From: Candidatus Saccharimonadota bacterium
GTDB taxonomy: Bacteria > Patescibacteriota > Saccharimonadia > Saccharimonadales > Saccharimonadaceae
NCBI GenBank assembly: GCA_024402845.1
Contig: JAKSSY010000002.1
Span: forward strand, 1-34,706
Length of the DNA: 34,706 nt
Direction: 5' to 3'
Positions 1-7,851 of this stretch are shown in pieces. The notes under the pieces are model-generated. The model searched no databases and was not told the origin of the DNA. It saw only the letters and a program-made list of their open reading frames with translations. The position numbers were made by a program, and so were the translations under genes. The first letter of the stretch is position 1. Each line of letters starts with the position of its first letter.

Positions 1-311
1 CCGGTTTGTGCGCGGTCGGTATAAGTAACATAACTAGAGTCGATACCTTCATCGTCTAGAGAATTAGTAATAGCAGTGCCAGCTGGGTCGTTTGCGATAC
101 AGCCCATGAAAATAGATTCGTGGCCATTGCGAGCAAAAGTGGTAGCAGCGTTCGTGGCGCCTCCGCCAACACTAAATTGGATTTTATCGATATCCACCTT
201 GGTGCCAAGCTCTAACTGATTGAAGAAGCCGCGAGAGTTTGTGCCAAAATCGTCGTGATCGACAAGATAGACATCCTGAAGGGCAGCGCCGATGCTTACG
301 ATGCGAGCCAT
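1..311 (-). CDS. PfkB-family carbohydrate kinase, N-terminal part (cut by window edge)
   Basis: The visible 103 residues are the amino end of a ribokinase/PfkB-type sugar or nucleoside kinase, which uses ATP to phosphorylate a hydroxyl group of a sugar or nucleoside. Seen: start MARIVSIGAALQDVYL, then the glycine-rich substrate-binding signature FSVGGGATNAATTFARNG at about residues 47-64, typical of the family. The ATP-binding and catalytic GAGD region lies outside the window, so the substrate cannot be read. Its ATG overlaps the rpe stop by one base (TAATG) and is preceded by AAGGAGGA inside rpe, so it is the fourth gene of the gap-rpiB-rpe operon. That context suggests ribose or another pentose/nucleoside as substrate (inference). 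Confidence 0.85.
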   Translation of the reverse strand, partial: MARIVSIGAALQDVYLVDHDDFGTNSRGFFNQLELGTKVDIDKIQFSVGGGATNAATTFARNGHESIFMGCIANDPAGTAITNSLDDEGIDSSYVTYTDRAQT

Positions 312-961
312 TAGATAATGTCCTCCTTTTCAGTTTCGGCATTTAGTGCGGCGAAGACCTTTTCTGGGTCGTCGGCTTTTGCGATAGTGCTACCGACATT
401 GATGACAGTGACGCCGGCGTGAGTAATAAGTTTAGTGTTTTCGAGATTTGCACCACCATCCCAACCGATTTCGATACCTTTATGGATTTCATCGATGAGG
501 GCGGCTTTTTCGGCAAGAAGTAAATTGGCAGTGCCACCATATTCGCCAAGGTTTCCGGAGAAGATTAGTGCATGATCGGCTGCCTTGAGAATGGTTTTGA
601 TGGAGCCAGGGTAGACGCCTTTTACGATGGCGACACCGACGCGCATGCCATTTTGCTTGAGTGTGTCGAAAATAGGCAGCAAATCTTCGCGTGCTTCTGC
701 GTGGAAAATCACAAGGTTTGGATGGAGTTTTAGAAGGTCAGGGATGTGCTTTGAAGGCTCGGCTGTCATCATGTGGATGTCGACAGTCCAACCTTTTGGC
801 CACCAAACCGCCGACTCGTGAAGAGTCGTATTGCTCGTAAGAGTGCCATCCGAAATATCGATATGTACGCGTTTTGCAAACGGGTAATATTTCTTGATGA
901 TTTCCTTATATTCGGTAGGATTAGCGCTTAGAATGCTTGGTGCGATTGTTGTAATTGCCAT
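311..961 (-). CDS. rpe: Ribulose-phosphate 3-epimerase
   Basis: Interconverts D-ribulose 5-phosphate and D-xylulose 5-phosphate in the non-oxidative pentose phosphate pathway, in the cytosol. The 216-aa protein has the expected TIM-barrel landmarks: APSILSAN at the start, HIDISDG (residues 33-39) carrying a metal/catalytic Asp, DIHMM after strand 3, the second catalytic Asp in GWDGGAN, and the phosphate-binding NVGSTI near the end. HIDISDG replaces the more usual HVDVMDG and the loop after it is shortened (TLTSNTT), so this is a divergent member; a related sugar-phosphate epimerase is the alternative. A GAGGAT Shine-Dalgarno overlaps the upstream rpiB stop, one base separates the genes, and the following kinase gene overlaps by one base. 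Length is normal (about 220 aa). Confidence 0.85.
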   Translation of the reverse strand: MAITTIAPSILSANPTEYKEIIKKYYPFAKRVHIDISDGTLTSNTTLHESAVWWPKGWTVDIHMMTAEPSKHIPDLLKLHPNLVIFHAEAREDLLPIFDTLKQNGMRVGVAIVKGVYPGSIKTILKAADHALIFSGNLGEYGGTANLLLAEKAALIDEIHKGIEIGWDGGANLENTKLITHAGVTVINVGSTIAKADDPEKVFAALNAETEKEDII

Positions 962-962
962 T

Positions 963-1403
963 TTAATCCTCGTCTAATTTGCGGCAACGGCGTTTATATT
1001 TTTCTTCGTCGATAGGTTTTGTATCCATAAATGCGTTGATGATTTCGGCATAATTATGGGTATTTTCATCGGCAGAGATACAGAGCACGTTGGCATTGTT
1101 GTGCCCGCGGGCCTCCATAGCCTCGATGGCGGAGTCGCAGATTGCGGCACGGACGCCTTTGTAGCGATTTGCCTGCATGGCCATTCCTTGTCCGGAGCCG
1201 CAGAGGAGAATGCCGAAGTCGTTTTCGTCGGAGTTTGAAGTGATGGCGATAGCGACTTTCTTGGCATAGTCATTGTAGTCGTCCTCGGCGTCGTAATTGA
1301 CAGCACCAAAATCCGTAAATGGAATCTGGCGGCCTTGAAGCCAGGATATGATTTCATCTTTGAGTTGGTAGCCGCGATGATCGGCGCCGAGGTAGACGTG
1401 CAT
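963..1403 (-). CDS. rpiB: Ribose 5-phosphate isomerase B (RpiB/LacAB family)
   Basis: Interconverts ribose 5-phosphate and ribulose 5-phosphate, one step before Rpe, whose gene follows one base later. The 146-aa protein starts MHVYLGADHRG, with the active-site Asp8-His9 pair, carries the catalytic cysteine in ILLCGSGQGM (Cys68, matching the ICGTGIGM segment of E. coli RpiB) and the HNNANVL motif (His101) that corresponds to HNDTNVL. Length matches the family (about 150 aa). The C-terminus is lysine/arginine rich (KYKRRCRKLDED). It starts three bases after the gap stop, so gap and rpiB are probably translationally coupled. LacA/LacB subunits of galactose 6-phosphate isomerase share this fold, but the rpe neighbour favours RpiB. 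Confidence 0.93.
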   Translation of the reverse strand: MHVYLGADHRGYQLKDEIISWLQGRQIPFTDFGAVNYDAEDDYNDYAKKVAIAITSNSDENDFGILLCGSGQGMAMQANRYKGVRAAICDSAIEAMEARGHNNANVLCISADENTHNYAEIINAFMDTKPIDEEKYKRRCRKLDED

Positions 1404-1406
1404 ATT

Positions 1407-2459
1407 TTAGAATTGACCTTCCTGCTGTGGTGCAGCTTCTGGAGCTGGAGCTTCTTGAATCATCTTGCCGAGATCAACGGTGAGCTCTACGAGACGGTTG
1501 CTGTAGCCCCATTCGTTGTCATACCAAGCAACAACCTTGATGAGGTTGCCACCGATAACATCGGTAAGCTTGAGGTCGACAATGGTGGAGTGGGAGTTGC
1601 CACGATAATCGATAGATACGAGTTCTTCTTCGGTAGCATCGAGGATACCCTGATAGTAAGGGTCTTGAGCGGCTTTCTTGAAGAGTTCGTTGATTTCTTC
1701 TACGGAAGTATCGCGCTTTGTGACGGCAGTAATATCAGAAAGGGATACTACTGGGGTTGGGACGCGTACGGAAAGACCATTGAATTTGCCCTTGAGGGTA
1801 GGAATAGTAAGAGCGGCAGCCTTGCTTGCGCCGGTAGTCGTAGGAACGATGTTTTCGGCAGCGGAGCGAGCTTCGCGGATGTCCTTTGCTGGAGCATCTT
1901 GGAGCTTTTGGCTAGCAGTGTAGCTGTGGACGGTAGTCATCATGGCTTTTTCGATACCAATGTTGTCTTCGAGGACTTTCATGACTGGTGCAATACAGTT
2001 AGTAGTACAGGAAGCATTGGAGATGATTTCGTCGTCGTAACTTACCTGATCTTCGTTTACACCGAGAACGATGGTCTTTGCGCCTTCGCCCTTAGCTGGA
2101 GCAGAGATAACAACTCTCTTTGCACCGGCGTCGATATGCGCATGTGCTGCTGCTGGGTCAGTAAAGAAGCCAGTAGATTCAATAACTACGTCGACATTAA
2201 GGTCGCGCCATGGGAGATTGGCTGGATCCTTTTCTGCGAAGACGCGGATATGCTTGCCGTTGACGATAATGCCCTGATCGTCGGAGCTTACATCGGCAGA
2301 GTAGATGCCATAGTTGGAATCGTATTTAAGAAGATGCGCGAGCGTCTTTGCGTCCGTAAGGTCGTTGATAGCGACGATTTCTGTATCGTTGCGATCAAAA
2401 GCAATCTTGAATGCATTGCGACCGATGCGACCAAAGCCGTTAATAGCAATTCTTACCAT
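1407..2459 (-). CDS. gap: Glyceraldehyde-3-phosphate dehydrogenase, type I
   Basis: Oxidises and phosphorylates glyceraldehyde 3-phosphate to 1,3-bisphosphoglycerate with NAD(P)+, the central step of lower glycolysis. Seen: Rossmann start VRIAINGFGRIGRNAF, the catalytic signature SNASCTTNC with Cys151, the KGKFNGLSVRVPTP segment, and WYDNEWGYSNR near the C-terminus, all diagnostic of type I GAPDH. It ends in an extra Ala/Pro/Gln-rich tail (EAPAPEAAPQQEGQF) beyond the usual about 335 residues. The ATG has an AGGAG Shine-Dalgarno and a leader of roughly 35 nt from a TATAAT within the palindromic region 2495-2512. First gene of the gap-rpiB-rpe-kinase operon, joining glycolysis to pentose phosphate interconversion. 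Confidence 0.97.
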   Translation of the reverse strand: MVRIAINGFGRIGRNAFKIAFDRNDTEIVAINDLTDAKTLAHLLKYDSNYGIYSADVSSDDQGIIVNGKHIRVFAEKDPANLPWRDLNVDVVIESTGFFTDPAAAHAHIDAGAKRVVISAPAKGEGAKTIVLGVNEDQVSYDDEIISNASCTTNCIAPVMKVLEDNIGIEKAMMTTVHSYTASQKLQDAPAKDIREARSAAENIVPTTTGASKAAALTIPTLKGKFNGLSVRVPTPVVSLSDITAVTKRDTSVEEINELFKKAAQDPYYQGILDATEEELVSIDYRGNSHSTIVDLKLTDVIGGNLIKVVAWYDNEWGYSNRLVELTVDLGKMIQEAPAPEAAPQQEGQF

Positions 2460-2494
2460 TTAGTTTTTTCTCCTAATAATTATTAGATGGTACT

Positions 2495-2528
2495 TATGCT
2501 TATTATAGCATATGGGTTGTGTTATGAT
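2495..2528. promoter_or_regulatory. Divergent promoter region between gap and ppa
   Basis: TATGCT-TATTAT-AGCATA at 2495-2512 is a perfect six-base inverted repeat around an AT-rich centre. On the minus strand it contains TATAAT (2502-2507), suitably placed as the -10 of gap. On the plus strand an extended -10 (TGT followed by TATGAT, 2523-2528) or the palindrome itself may drive ppa. Which hexamer is used cannot be settled from sequence alone. Confidence 0.5.
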
Positions 2529-2574
2529 AATGGAAAGGCCTCGGTTTTGGGGCACAAAAATTGAAAGGAGTGAA

Positions 2575-3096
2575 ATGGCAGATTTTAACCAAGTATTAGA
2601 GCCTGGAGACTACAAAAACGGTGAGATTAATGTAGTTATCGAAATTCCAACTGGTAGCAATCATAAGATTGAATGGGACCGCAAGCGCGCTTGCTTTATG
2701 CTCGATCGTATTGAGCCTATGGCATTTGCAAAACCTTGCAACTACGGTTTTATTCCACAGACCCTAGATGAAGATGGCGATGAGCTCGACGTTCTCGTTA
2801 TTACTGATCAGCCACTTACGACTGGCATTTACGTCAAGGCACGTATACTCGGCGTGATGAAGTTCGTTGATGATGGTGAGGTAGACGATAAGATTATCGC
2901 CGTCGTTGACGATGACCGCAACAATGGTGACGCCATCAAGACGCTTGAAGATATTCCAAAACGCACAATCGAACAGCTCGAATTCCACTTCAACCACTAT
3001 AAGGATCTTAAGAAGCCTGGCACAACTCAGGTAAAAGGTTTCTTTGGTCTCGAAGAGGCGCAGAAGGTTATCGAAGACGCAATCAGGCGCTTCTAA
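2575..3096 (+). CDS. ppa: Inorganic pyrophosphatase, family I
   Basis: Hydrolyses pyrophosphate to two phosphates, pulling forward the aminoacyl-tRNA and nucleotide synthesis reactions. The open frame extends upstream to 2512, but ATG 2575 is chosen because GAAAGGAG ends four bases before it and MADFNQVLEPGDY matches the family start. The 173-aa product has IEIPTGSNHKIEWD with the conserved Glu and Lys, CNYGFIPQTL, and the metal-binding signature DGDELD (Asp67, Asp69, Asp72), then a second acidic cluster around DDKIIAV. Length matches bacterial hexameric enzymes (about 175 aa). Monocistronic: a strong terminator follows at 3113-3145. Confidence 0.96.
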   Translation: MADFNQVLEPGDYKNGEINVVIEIPTGSNHKIEWDRKRACFMLDRIEPMAFAKPCNYGFIPQTLDEDGDELDVLVITDQPLTTGIYVKARILGVMKFVDDGEVDDKIIAVVDDDRNNGDAIKTLEDIPKRTIEQLEFHFNHYKDLKKPGTTQVKGFFGLEEAQKVIEDAIRRF

Positions 3097-3112
3097 TTAA
3101 CTGATAGAGAAG

Positions 3113-3145
3113 AAAAAAGCCCCGAACTTTGATTCGGGGCTTTTT
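3113..3145 (+). terminator. Rho-independent terminator after ppa
   Basis: AAGCCCCGAA and TTCGGGGCTT pair around a six-base loop (CTTTGA), preceded by an A-run and followed by TTTTT, 17 bases after the ppa stop. The flanking A-run makes it potentially bidirectional. Confidence 0.93.
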
Positions 3146-3239
3146 GTGGATGCTTATAAAAAATGTGTTCAGTTTTTGACGGAATATAATTACGCTTGTG
3201 GTATCATGAAAGTAAGATAAAAACTAAGGAGGATTCCAA

Positions 3240-4526
3240 ATGGGTTTTTTGAAAGGCGCATGGGATGCTGCAAAGGGTAGCTTAGGTGCTGGCTTTGCAA
3301 ACCAATGGCTTGAATATATGACCGTGCCACAAGGCTTTGATGGCCAGGCTCTAGTTGGTCGCGCTGCGCCAATGAAAAAAGAAGGTAGCGCAAATAACGA
3401 TGGTCAAGAAGATGCTTTCATCATTTCCGATGGTAGTAGATTTGAGGTTCCAGAAAATACCGCTTTAGTATTAGTAGAGAACGGTGGCATCACTGCTGTT
3501 ATTGCAGAACCAGGTCGCTATACCTACACTACACAAGATATTCCAGAAGCTAAGAGCTTCTTTGTAGGTGATGGCTTCTTTGCCTCTACCTTTGGTCAGA
3601 GTATTGAACAGTTCAAGTTTGGTGGCCAGCCAAGCAATAAGCAGTTGGCTTTCTATGTAAACCTTCGCCCAATCGCAGGCTTGCAGTACGGTACTCGTAC
3701 TCCAGCTGTATACGATGATGCTAAATATGGTGGCATTCAGATGGCCGTAGTAAGCCATGGTACTTACACCGTCAAGATTGTAGATCCAATCCTATTCATG
3801 AAGAATGCGATTGCTCCAGATTTCTTAACTGGTACAACTGGTAAGACGATTTTCAGCCTAGCTGATGCTGGTAAAGATGGTGGCTCATTTGAAGACTCTC
3901 TATTTAATGGCTTCATTGGCTCTTTGAGTACCGCTTTGTCTAAGTTCTGTGCTGGCGGTAAGTCCATTCCTGATATTCAAGCTGGCGTCGAAGACTTCGC
4001 TGCTGATGTAGATGAAGCTGTCGAGCAGAAGCACCATTGGGGTACGCTCTATGGTCTTTCCGTTATCGATATTCAACCTGCTGTAATTGAGTGGGATGAA
4101 GAATCTCAGAAGACCGTTGACGAATTCCGCAAGACCGCAATGCAGGGTCAAGCTCAGGCTGCTGCCATGGGTGCAATTGGTCAAGCTATGGCACAAAATG
4201 GTGGTGCCGTTGGTGCTGCTTACTCGCAGGCAACAATCGCACAGGGCTTCAAGGCTGCTGGCGAAAACCAGAGTGCCGGTGGTGGCGCAACTGGTATGTT
4301 TGGCGTCGGTATGGCACTCAACCAAATGGGCGGTGTCGGTGGTCTAGTCACGCCTGTTGGTGGTGGCGCCGCTGCTCCTGCCGCACCTGCTGCTACACCG
4401 GCTCCGGCCGCTCCTGCTGCTGAAACTCCAGCCGCACCAGCTCCTGAAGCTCTAGCAACTCCGGAGACCCCAGAGGCTCCAGCTGCTGAGACTCCAGAAA
4501 CACCAGAAACTCCAGCTGCACAATAA
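3240..4526 (+). CDS. SPFH-domain protein (YdjI / 'virion core protein' family)
   Basis: A 428-aa cytosolic or membrane-associated scaffold of the SPFH (stomatin/prohibitin/flotillin) superfamily. It starts GFLKGAWDAAKGSLGAGFANQW, followed by an SPFH-like body (residues about 25-290) with VPENTALVLVENGGITAV and AEPGRYTYTTQ, resembling Bacillus YdjI. A Gln/Ala/Gly-rich linker (about 300-380) then leads to a Pro/Ala/Glu/Thr-rich tail (about 385-428). No transmembrane helix is visible, so it probably reaches the membrane through partners. The start has a strong AAGGAGG. It is followed 20 bases later by the first of three zinc-ribbon membrane proteins. In Bacillus the comparable YdjG/YdjH/YdjI proteins form a membrane platform for a PspA protein (family knowledge); no PspA gene is visible here. 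Its job in this organism is inferred only. Confidence 0.82.
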   Translation: MGFLKGAWDAAKGSLGAGFANQWLEYMTVPQGFDGQALVGRAAPMKKEGSANNDGQEDAFIISDGSRFEVPENTALVLVENGGITAVIAEPGRYTYTTQDIPEAKSFFVGDGFFASTFGQSIEQFKFGGQPSNKQLAFYVNLRPIAGLQYGTRTPAVYDDAKYGGIQMAVVSHGTYTVKIVDPILFMKNAIAPDFLTGTTGKTIFSLADAGKDGGSFEDSLFNGFIGSLSTALSKFCAGGKSIPDIQAGVEDFAADVDEAVEQKHHWGTLYGLSVIDIQPAVIEWDEESQKTVDEFRKTAMQGQAQAAAMGAIGQAMAQNGGAVGAAYSQATIAQGFKAAGENQSAGGGATGMFGVGMALNQMGGVGGLVTPVGGGAAAPAAPAATPAPAAPAAETPAAPAPEALATPETPEAPAAETPETPETPAAQ

Positions 4527-4546
4527 TTGAGGGGAATTGGATCCTA

Positions 4547-6346
4547 ATGGCCAAAAAGCTAAAGGATGGCATACATCGCTGCCCGCATTGCGGGTCCAGC
4601 GATGTATCGCTGGATGCGAAAGAAGGAAAACTTAAGTGTGCATACTGTAAGACGCTTTTTGAGGCAAAAAGTGCAAACGAGGCTGGCGGCGTCAAAGGTA
4701 TGTATGGCGAAACGCGTGGGGAGGGGGCGAATGATATTATCCCAGGCGACGATATTGTAAAAACATTTAAGTGCTCAGCTTGTGGCGCAGAGGTCGTTAT
4801 AAATACGAATGAGGCAACAGATGCAATGTGTCACTGGTGCCGTCATATTTTTACCGTCAATGAAACCGTATCTAATGGTGCAGTGCCGGATTTAGTTCTA
4901 CCGTTTAAGATTTCGAAAGAGGAAGCGTTAGAGAAAGCCCGGGAATGCATCAAGCAACGAACTGAAAAAATCGATGACGGATTCGTAAAAGCTCTCGAAG
5001 AGCGTGGGATGGATGGCGTCTATTTTCCGTATTTTATTGTAGATGTGAACGCGCGCATGGAGATGAAGGGGAAGGCTGAGATAAACCTCGAGCCGAATAA
5101 GGATCATTCGCCTTGGTCAGTTGATTTATACGACATTGAGCGTAATTTTACGATTTTGGTGGATGATCTTACGGTTGAATCTTCTTCGGCGCGCTTGAAC
5201 CAGGATACTTACGTTAATTCGAATAATATTATTAATGCAATTTTGCCGTTTGATACAGAAAATGCAGTTGCTTGGGATGCGAATTATTTGCGCGGTTTTT
5301 CGAGTGAAAAACGCTCGGTAAATGTTAATGATTTGAAGGAAATTGTAGCTTTACAGACTGGGGACATTGCCCGCCGTAAAGCAAAAGAAACTACGGCACA
5401 GTATGACCGCGGTGTCTGCTGGATAAAAGAGCATCTTGGTATTAAGGGGACGAAATGGAAGGCGGCATATCTTCCGGTATGGCTGTTTAGCTTTCGTCGC
5501 GAAGCGAATATTGATGCAAGAATCTATTATATTGCCGTAAATGCGCGAACTGGTGAAACGGTGGGATGTTTGCCGACGATTATCGGCGGATTGCCATCGG
5601 TAAAGTCTTCGCCGGAGGTAAAGACGTCTGAAGCGAATATGAAGAGACGCTCAGCGACACCGATAGTTGTGTTTGGCGTAATGATGCTTTTGGCGTTGAT
5701 TTTGCCATTCCCAATTATTAGCGTACTGTTCTTCTTTATATCATTGATTGGTTTACCAATAACGTTGCTGAATTATATCACCGGTAAGGATAAGCCTCCG
5801 CGCGGGACTGGATTGGCGACTAGGGCGACAACGCATTACGTAAACACGGAGCCAGTATCGCGCCATCATCACGAAAATGAAACGCGTGCAAAAATTGAGA
5901 ATGAGCATGCGAGTGACATAAAGATTTCCAATACAAGATCTTATAGCAGGGAAGTTTACGGCAGAAATGAGAATCGCGTAATCGGCTCGTTGTCTACTGG
6001 GCGTAGTGAAATGCTCGACGTCGAACGTAGCAGGTTCCAGAATGGCCGGAGTTATACCCATGCCGCACAGGGGCGCTCAACGCGCAGCGTGGGGAGCTCG
6101 TCTAATGGGTCGCAGATAATAGGTTTTATTATCTTTATTATCTTTATATTTATACTATTATCATTGATTGCTGATGGTGGTAGCGGTAGTGGCGGTTCTA
6201 GTGGTTCGAGTTGGGATTATGATTCTGGCTCTAGCTGGGATTCTGGATCGAGTTGGGATTCTGGGTCTAGCTGGGACTCTGGGTCCAGCTGGGATTCTGG
6301 GTCCAGCTGGGACTCTGGCGGCTTTGATTATAGTTACGATTATTAA
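4547..6346 (+). CDS. Double zinc-ribbon membrane protein with Gly-Ser-Trp-Asp repeat tail (YdjG-like), paralogue 1 of 3
   Basis: 599 aa. Two N-terminal TFIIB-like zinc ribbons are visible: Cys12/Cys15 with Cys31/Cys34, and Cys76/Cys79 with Cys95/Cys98 (CHWCRH). A conserved middle region shared with the next two genes follows (NGAVPDLVLPF, VYFPYFIVDVNA, LVDDLTVESSSARLNQ, LPFDTENAVAWD, AAYLPVWLFSF, YYIAVNARTGE), then a hydrophobic segment at about 370-410 that could hold two helices. After it comes a His/Arg-rich stretch, another hydrophobic helix at about 525-543, and a C-terminal tail with five GSSWDS repeats ending in a Tyr/Asp-rich end. The gene sits 20 bases after the SPFH gene, and the Shine-Dalgarno (GAGGGG) is set rather far from the ATG. 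Probably a membrane anchor or partner of the SPFH protein by analogy with YdjG; substrates unknown. Confidence 0.8.
   Translation: MAKKLKDGIHRCPHCGSSDVSLDAKEGKLKCAYCKTLFEAKSANEAGGVKGMYGETRGEGANDIIPGDDIVKTFKCSACGAEVVINTNEATDAMCHWCRHIFTVNETVSNGAVPDLVLPFKISKEEALEKARECIKQRTEKIDDGFVKALEERGMDGVYFPYFIVDVNARMEMKGKAEINLEPNKDHSPWSVDLYDIERNFTILVDDLTVESSSARLNQDTYVNSNNIINAILPFDTENAVAWDANYLRGFSSEKRSVNVNDLKEIVALQTGDIARRKAKETTAQYDRGVCWIKEHLGIKGTKWKAAYLPVWLFSFRREANIDARIYYIAVNARTGETVGCLPTIIGGLPSVKSSPEVKTSEANMKRRSATPIVVFGVMMLLALILPFPIISVLFFFISLIGLPITLLNYITGKDKPPRGTGLATRATTHYVNTEPVSRHHHENETRAKIENEHASDIKISNTRSYSREVYGRNENRVIGSLSTGRSEMLDVERSRFQNGRSYTHAAQGRSTRSVGSSSNGSQIIGFIIFIIFIFILLSLIADGGSGSGGSSGSSWDYDSGSSWDSGSSWDSGSSWDSGSSWDSGSSWDSGGFDYSYDY
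6227..6316 (+). repeat. Tandem 18-bp coding repeat (GSSWDS x5)
   Basis: Five consecutive 18-base units encode GSSWDS with mostly synonymous differences (GGxTCxAGyTGGGAyTCT). They form the C-terminal tail of the first zinc-ribbon paralogue and are absent from the other two paralogues. Confidence 0.95.
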
Positions 6347-6357
6347 AGGGAGGATTT

Positions 6358-7851
6358 ATGGCAATCAAGAATGATAAGAATGGTGCAAACCGTTGTCCAA
6401 ATTGTGGCGCAACTGATGTCACATTAAATCCTTCTACTGGCAAGTTGAGGTGTAATTTTTGCCGCACGGTTTTTGACGATACGAGCGCGAATGCGAATGG
6501 TGGCGTAGATAGTCTAACTAGTGATATTGTGAGTGATGGTGCTACGAATATTATTCCTGGCGAAGATTTAATTTTAACGCTAAAATGTCCGTCTTGTGGT
6601 GCAGAGGTTGTCATTAATACTGAGGAAGTTACGAGTGCGCGTTGCCACTGGTGTCGTCATGTATTATCCGTGAATGAAAAAATGCCAAATGGTGCGGTGC
6701 CGGATCTTGTATTGCCATTTAAGACTGAAAAATCTGCTGCGGAGGCAAAGATTCGCGAGTTCGTAAATGAACGCCAATTCTTTGCGCACCCGAAATTTAA
6801 GGCAGAATTTAAGACTGATAATATTTCTGGCGTATATCTGCCGTATATGATTGTTGACGTGAACGCGTCGGCTTCGATGACGGGTGAGGCGGAGCACTTG
6901 GTGCGACGATATACGGTTGGATCTGGCAATACTCGTAAGACTTTGTATGATGCGGATGCATACGACGTGACACGCGATTTTGATTTGTTGATAGATGATT
7001 TGACGGTTGAAGCGTCGAGCGATAAGTTGAACCAGGATTTGAAGAGCAATACTAATAACGTCATTAATGCAATTATGCCGTTCGATACAGAGAACTGCGT
7101 CAGTTGGAATCCGGCTTATCTTCGTGGCTTTTCGAGTGAAAAACGTGATACAAATATTGATGCGTTAAAGCCAGTTGTGCAAACTCAGGCTAGCGATGTG
7201 GCGAGATATCGCGTAAAAGAGAGTATGACTTTTTATGATCGCGGTGCACGCTGGACAAAAGAAGATGTGAAGATTAAAGGTACGAGCTGGAAAGCGGCCT
7301 ATCTTCCAGTGTGGCTATATAGCTATTACCAAGAGGATAAAAAACTATTACATTATGTTGCAGTGAATGCTCGTACGGGCGAGACGATGGGTAGCGTACC
7401 AATCAATAAATCCAAGCTGATGGCTTTCTCGGTTTTGCTGGAGATTGTTGGCATTATTGCTGGCTATGCCTGGATACGAATTTGTTTTAGTGCCGATAGC
7501 GACAACGATGCCTGGATTATGGGCTTGGCTGGTTTGACGCCTGGGTTCATCTTCTACTGGTTAAAGATGAGTAAATACCGTAATATGGATAAGCGCCACA
7601 AGCATGAGGCTGATACGAAATCTGACGTTAAGAACTTGAAAAAATCCGATGTGTTCCACGAGCATCGTAAAGGTCTTTCCGCGTCTAGGATTAAAGGCCA
7701 GAATGATAGTGAGATTCGTGGCGTGATTGCAAGAAATGGCAATGAAATGATGGGCGAAAAGATGGCTAATTATTTAGGCATTGATCGCATGATCAATACG
7801 AAGCCAGAAGATAAACCGATTGGACAAAAAGATGACGGAAAGCAAAAGTAA
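6358..7851 (+). CDS. Double zinc-ribbon membrane protein (YdjG-like), paralogue 2 of 3
   Basis: 497 aa. It has the same architecture as its neighbours: two zinc ribbons (CPNCGATD with CNFC near residues 15-40, and CPSCGAEVV with CHWCRH near 80-105), the conserved core (NGAVPDLVLPF, GVYLPYMIVDVNA, LIDDLTVEASSDKLNQ, IMPFDTENCVSWN, AAYLPVWLYSY, HYVAVNARTGE) and two hydrophobic segments at about 355-375 and 388-403. The C-terminus is charged and lacks the GSSWDS tail. Unlike paralogue 1 it carries an insertion (RRYTVGSGNTRKTLYDADAY) shared with paralogue 3, so 2 and 3 are closer to each other. A GGGAGG Shine-Dalgarno lies five bases before the ATG, 11 bases after the previous stop. Function inferred as membrane partner of the SPFH protein. 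Confidence 0.8.
   Translation: MAIKNDKNGANRCPNCGATDVTLNPSTGKLRCNFCRTVFDDTSANANGGVDSLTSDIVSDGATNIIPGEDLILTLKCPSCGAEVVINTEEVTSARCHWCRHVLSVNEKMPNGAVPDLVLPFKTEKSAAEAKIREFVNERQFFAHPKFKAEFKTDNISGVYLPYMIVDVNASASMTGEAEHLVRRYTVGSGNTRKTLYDADAYDVTRDFDLLIDDLTVEASSDKLNQDLKSNTNNVINAIMPFDTENCVSWNPAYLRGFSSEKRDTNIDALKPVVQTQASDVARYRVKESMTFYDRGARWTKEDVKIKGTSWKAAYLPVWLYSYYQEDKKLLHYVAVNARTGETMGSVPINKSKLMAFSVLLEIVGIIAGYAWIRICFSADSDNDAWIMGLAGLTPGFIFYWLKMSKYRNMDKRHKHEADTKSDVKNLKKSDVFHEHRKGLSASRIKGQNDSEIRGVIARNGNEMMGEKMANYLGIDRMINTKPEDKPIGQKDDGKQK

Noticed and set aside
1335-2486. 383-aa open frame on the plus strand
   Set aside because: It lies antisense to rpiB and gap, both of which have all catalytic motifs; the translation shows no domain and reflects codon bias of the true genes.
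2512-2574. Upstream in-frame start of ppa giving 21 more residues
   Set aside because: The extra residues do not fit the family and the Shine-Dalgarno is placed for ATG 2575.
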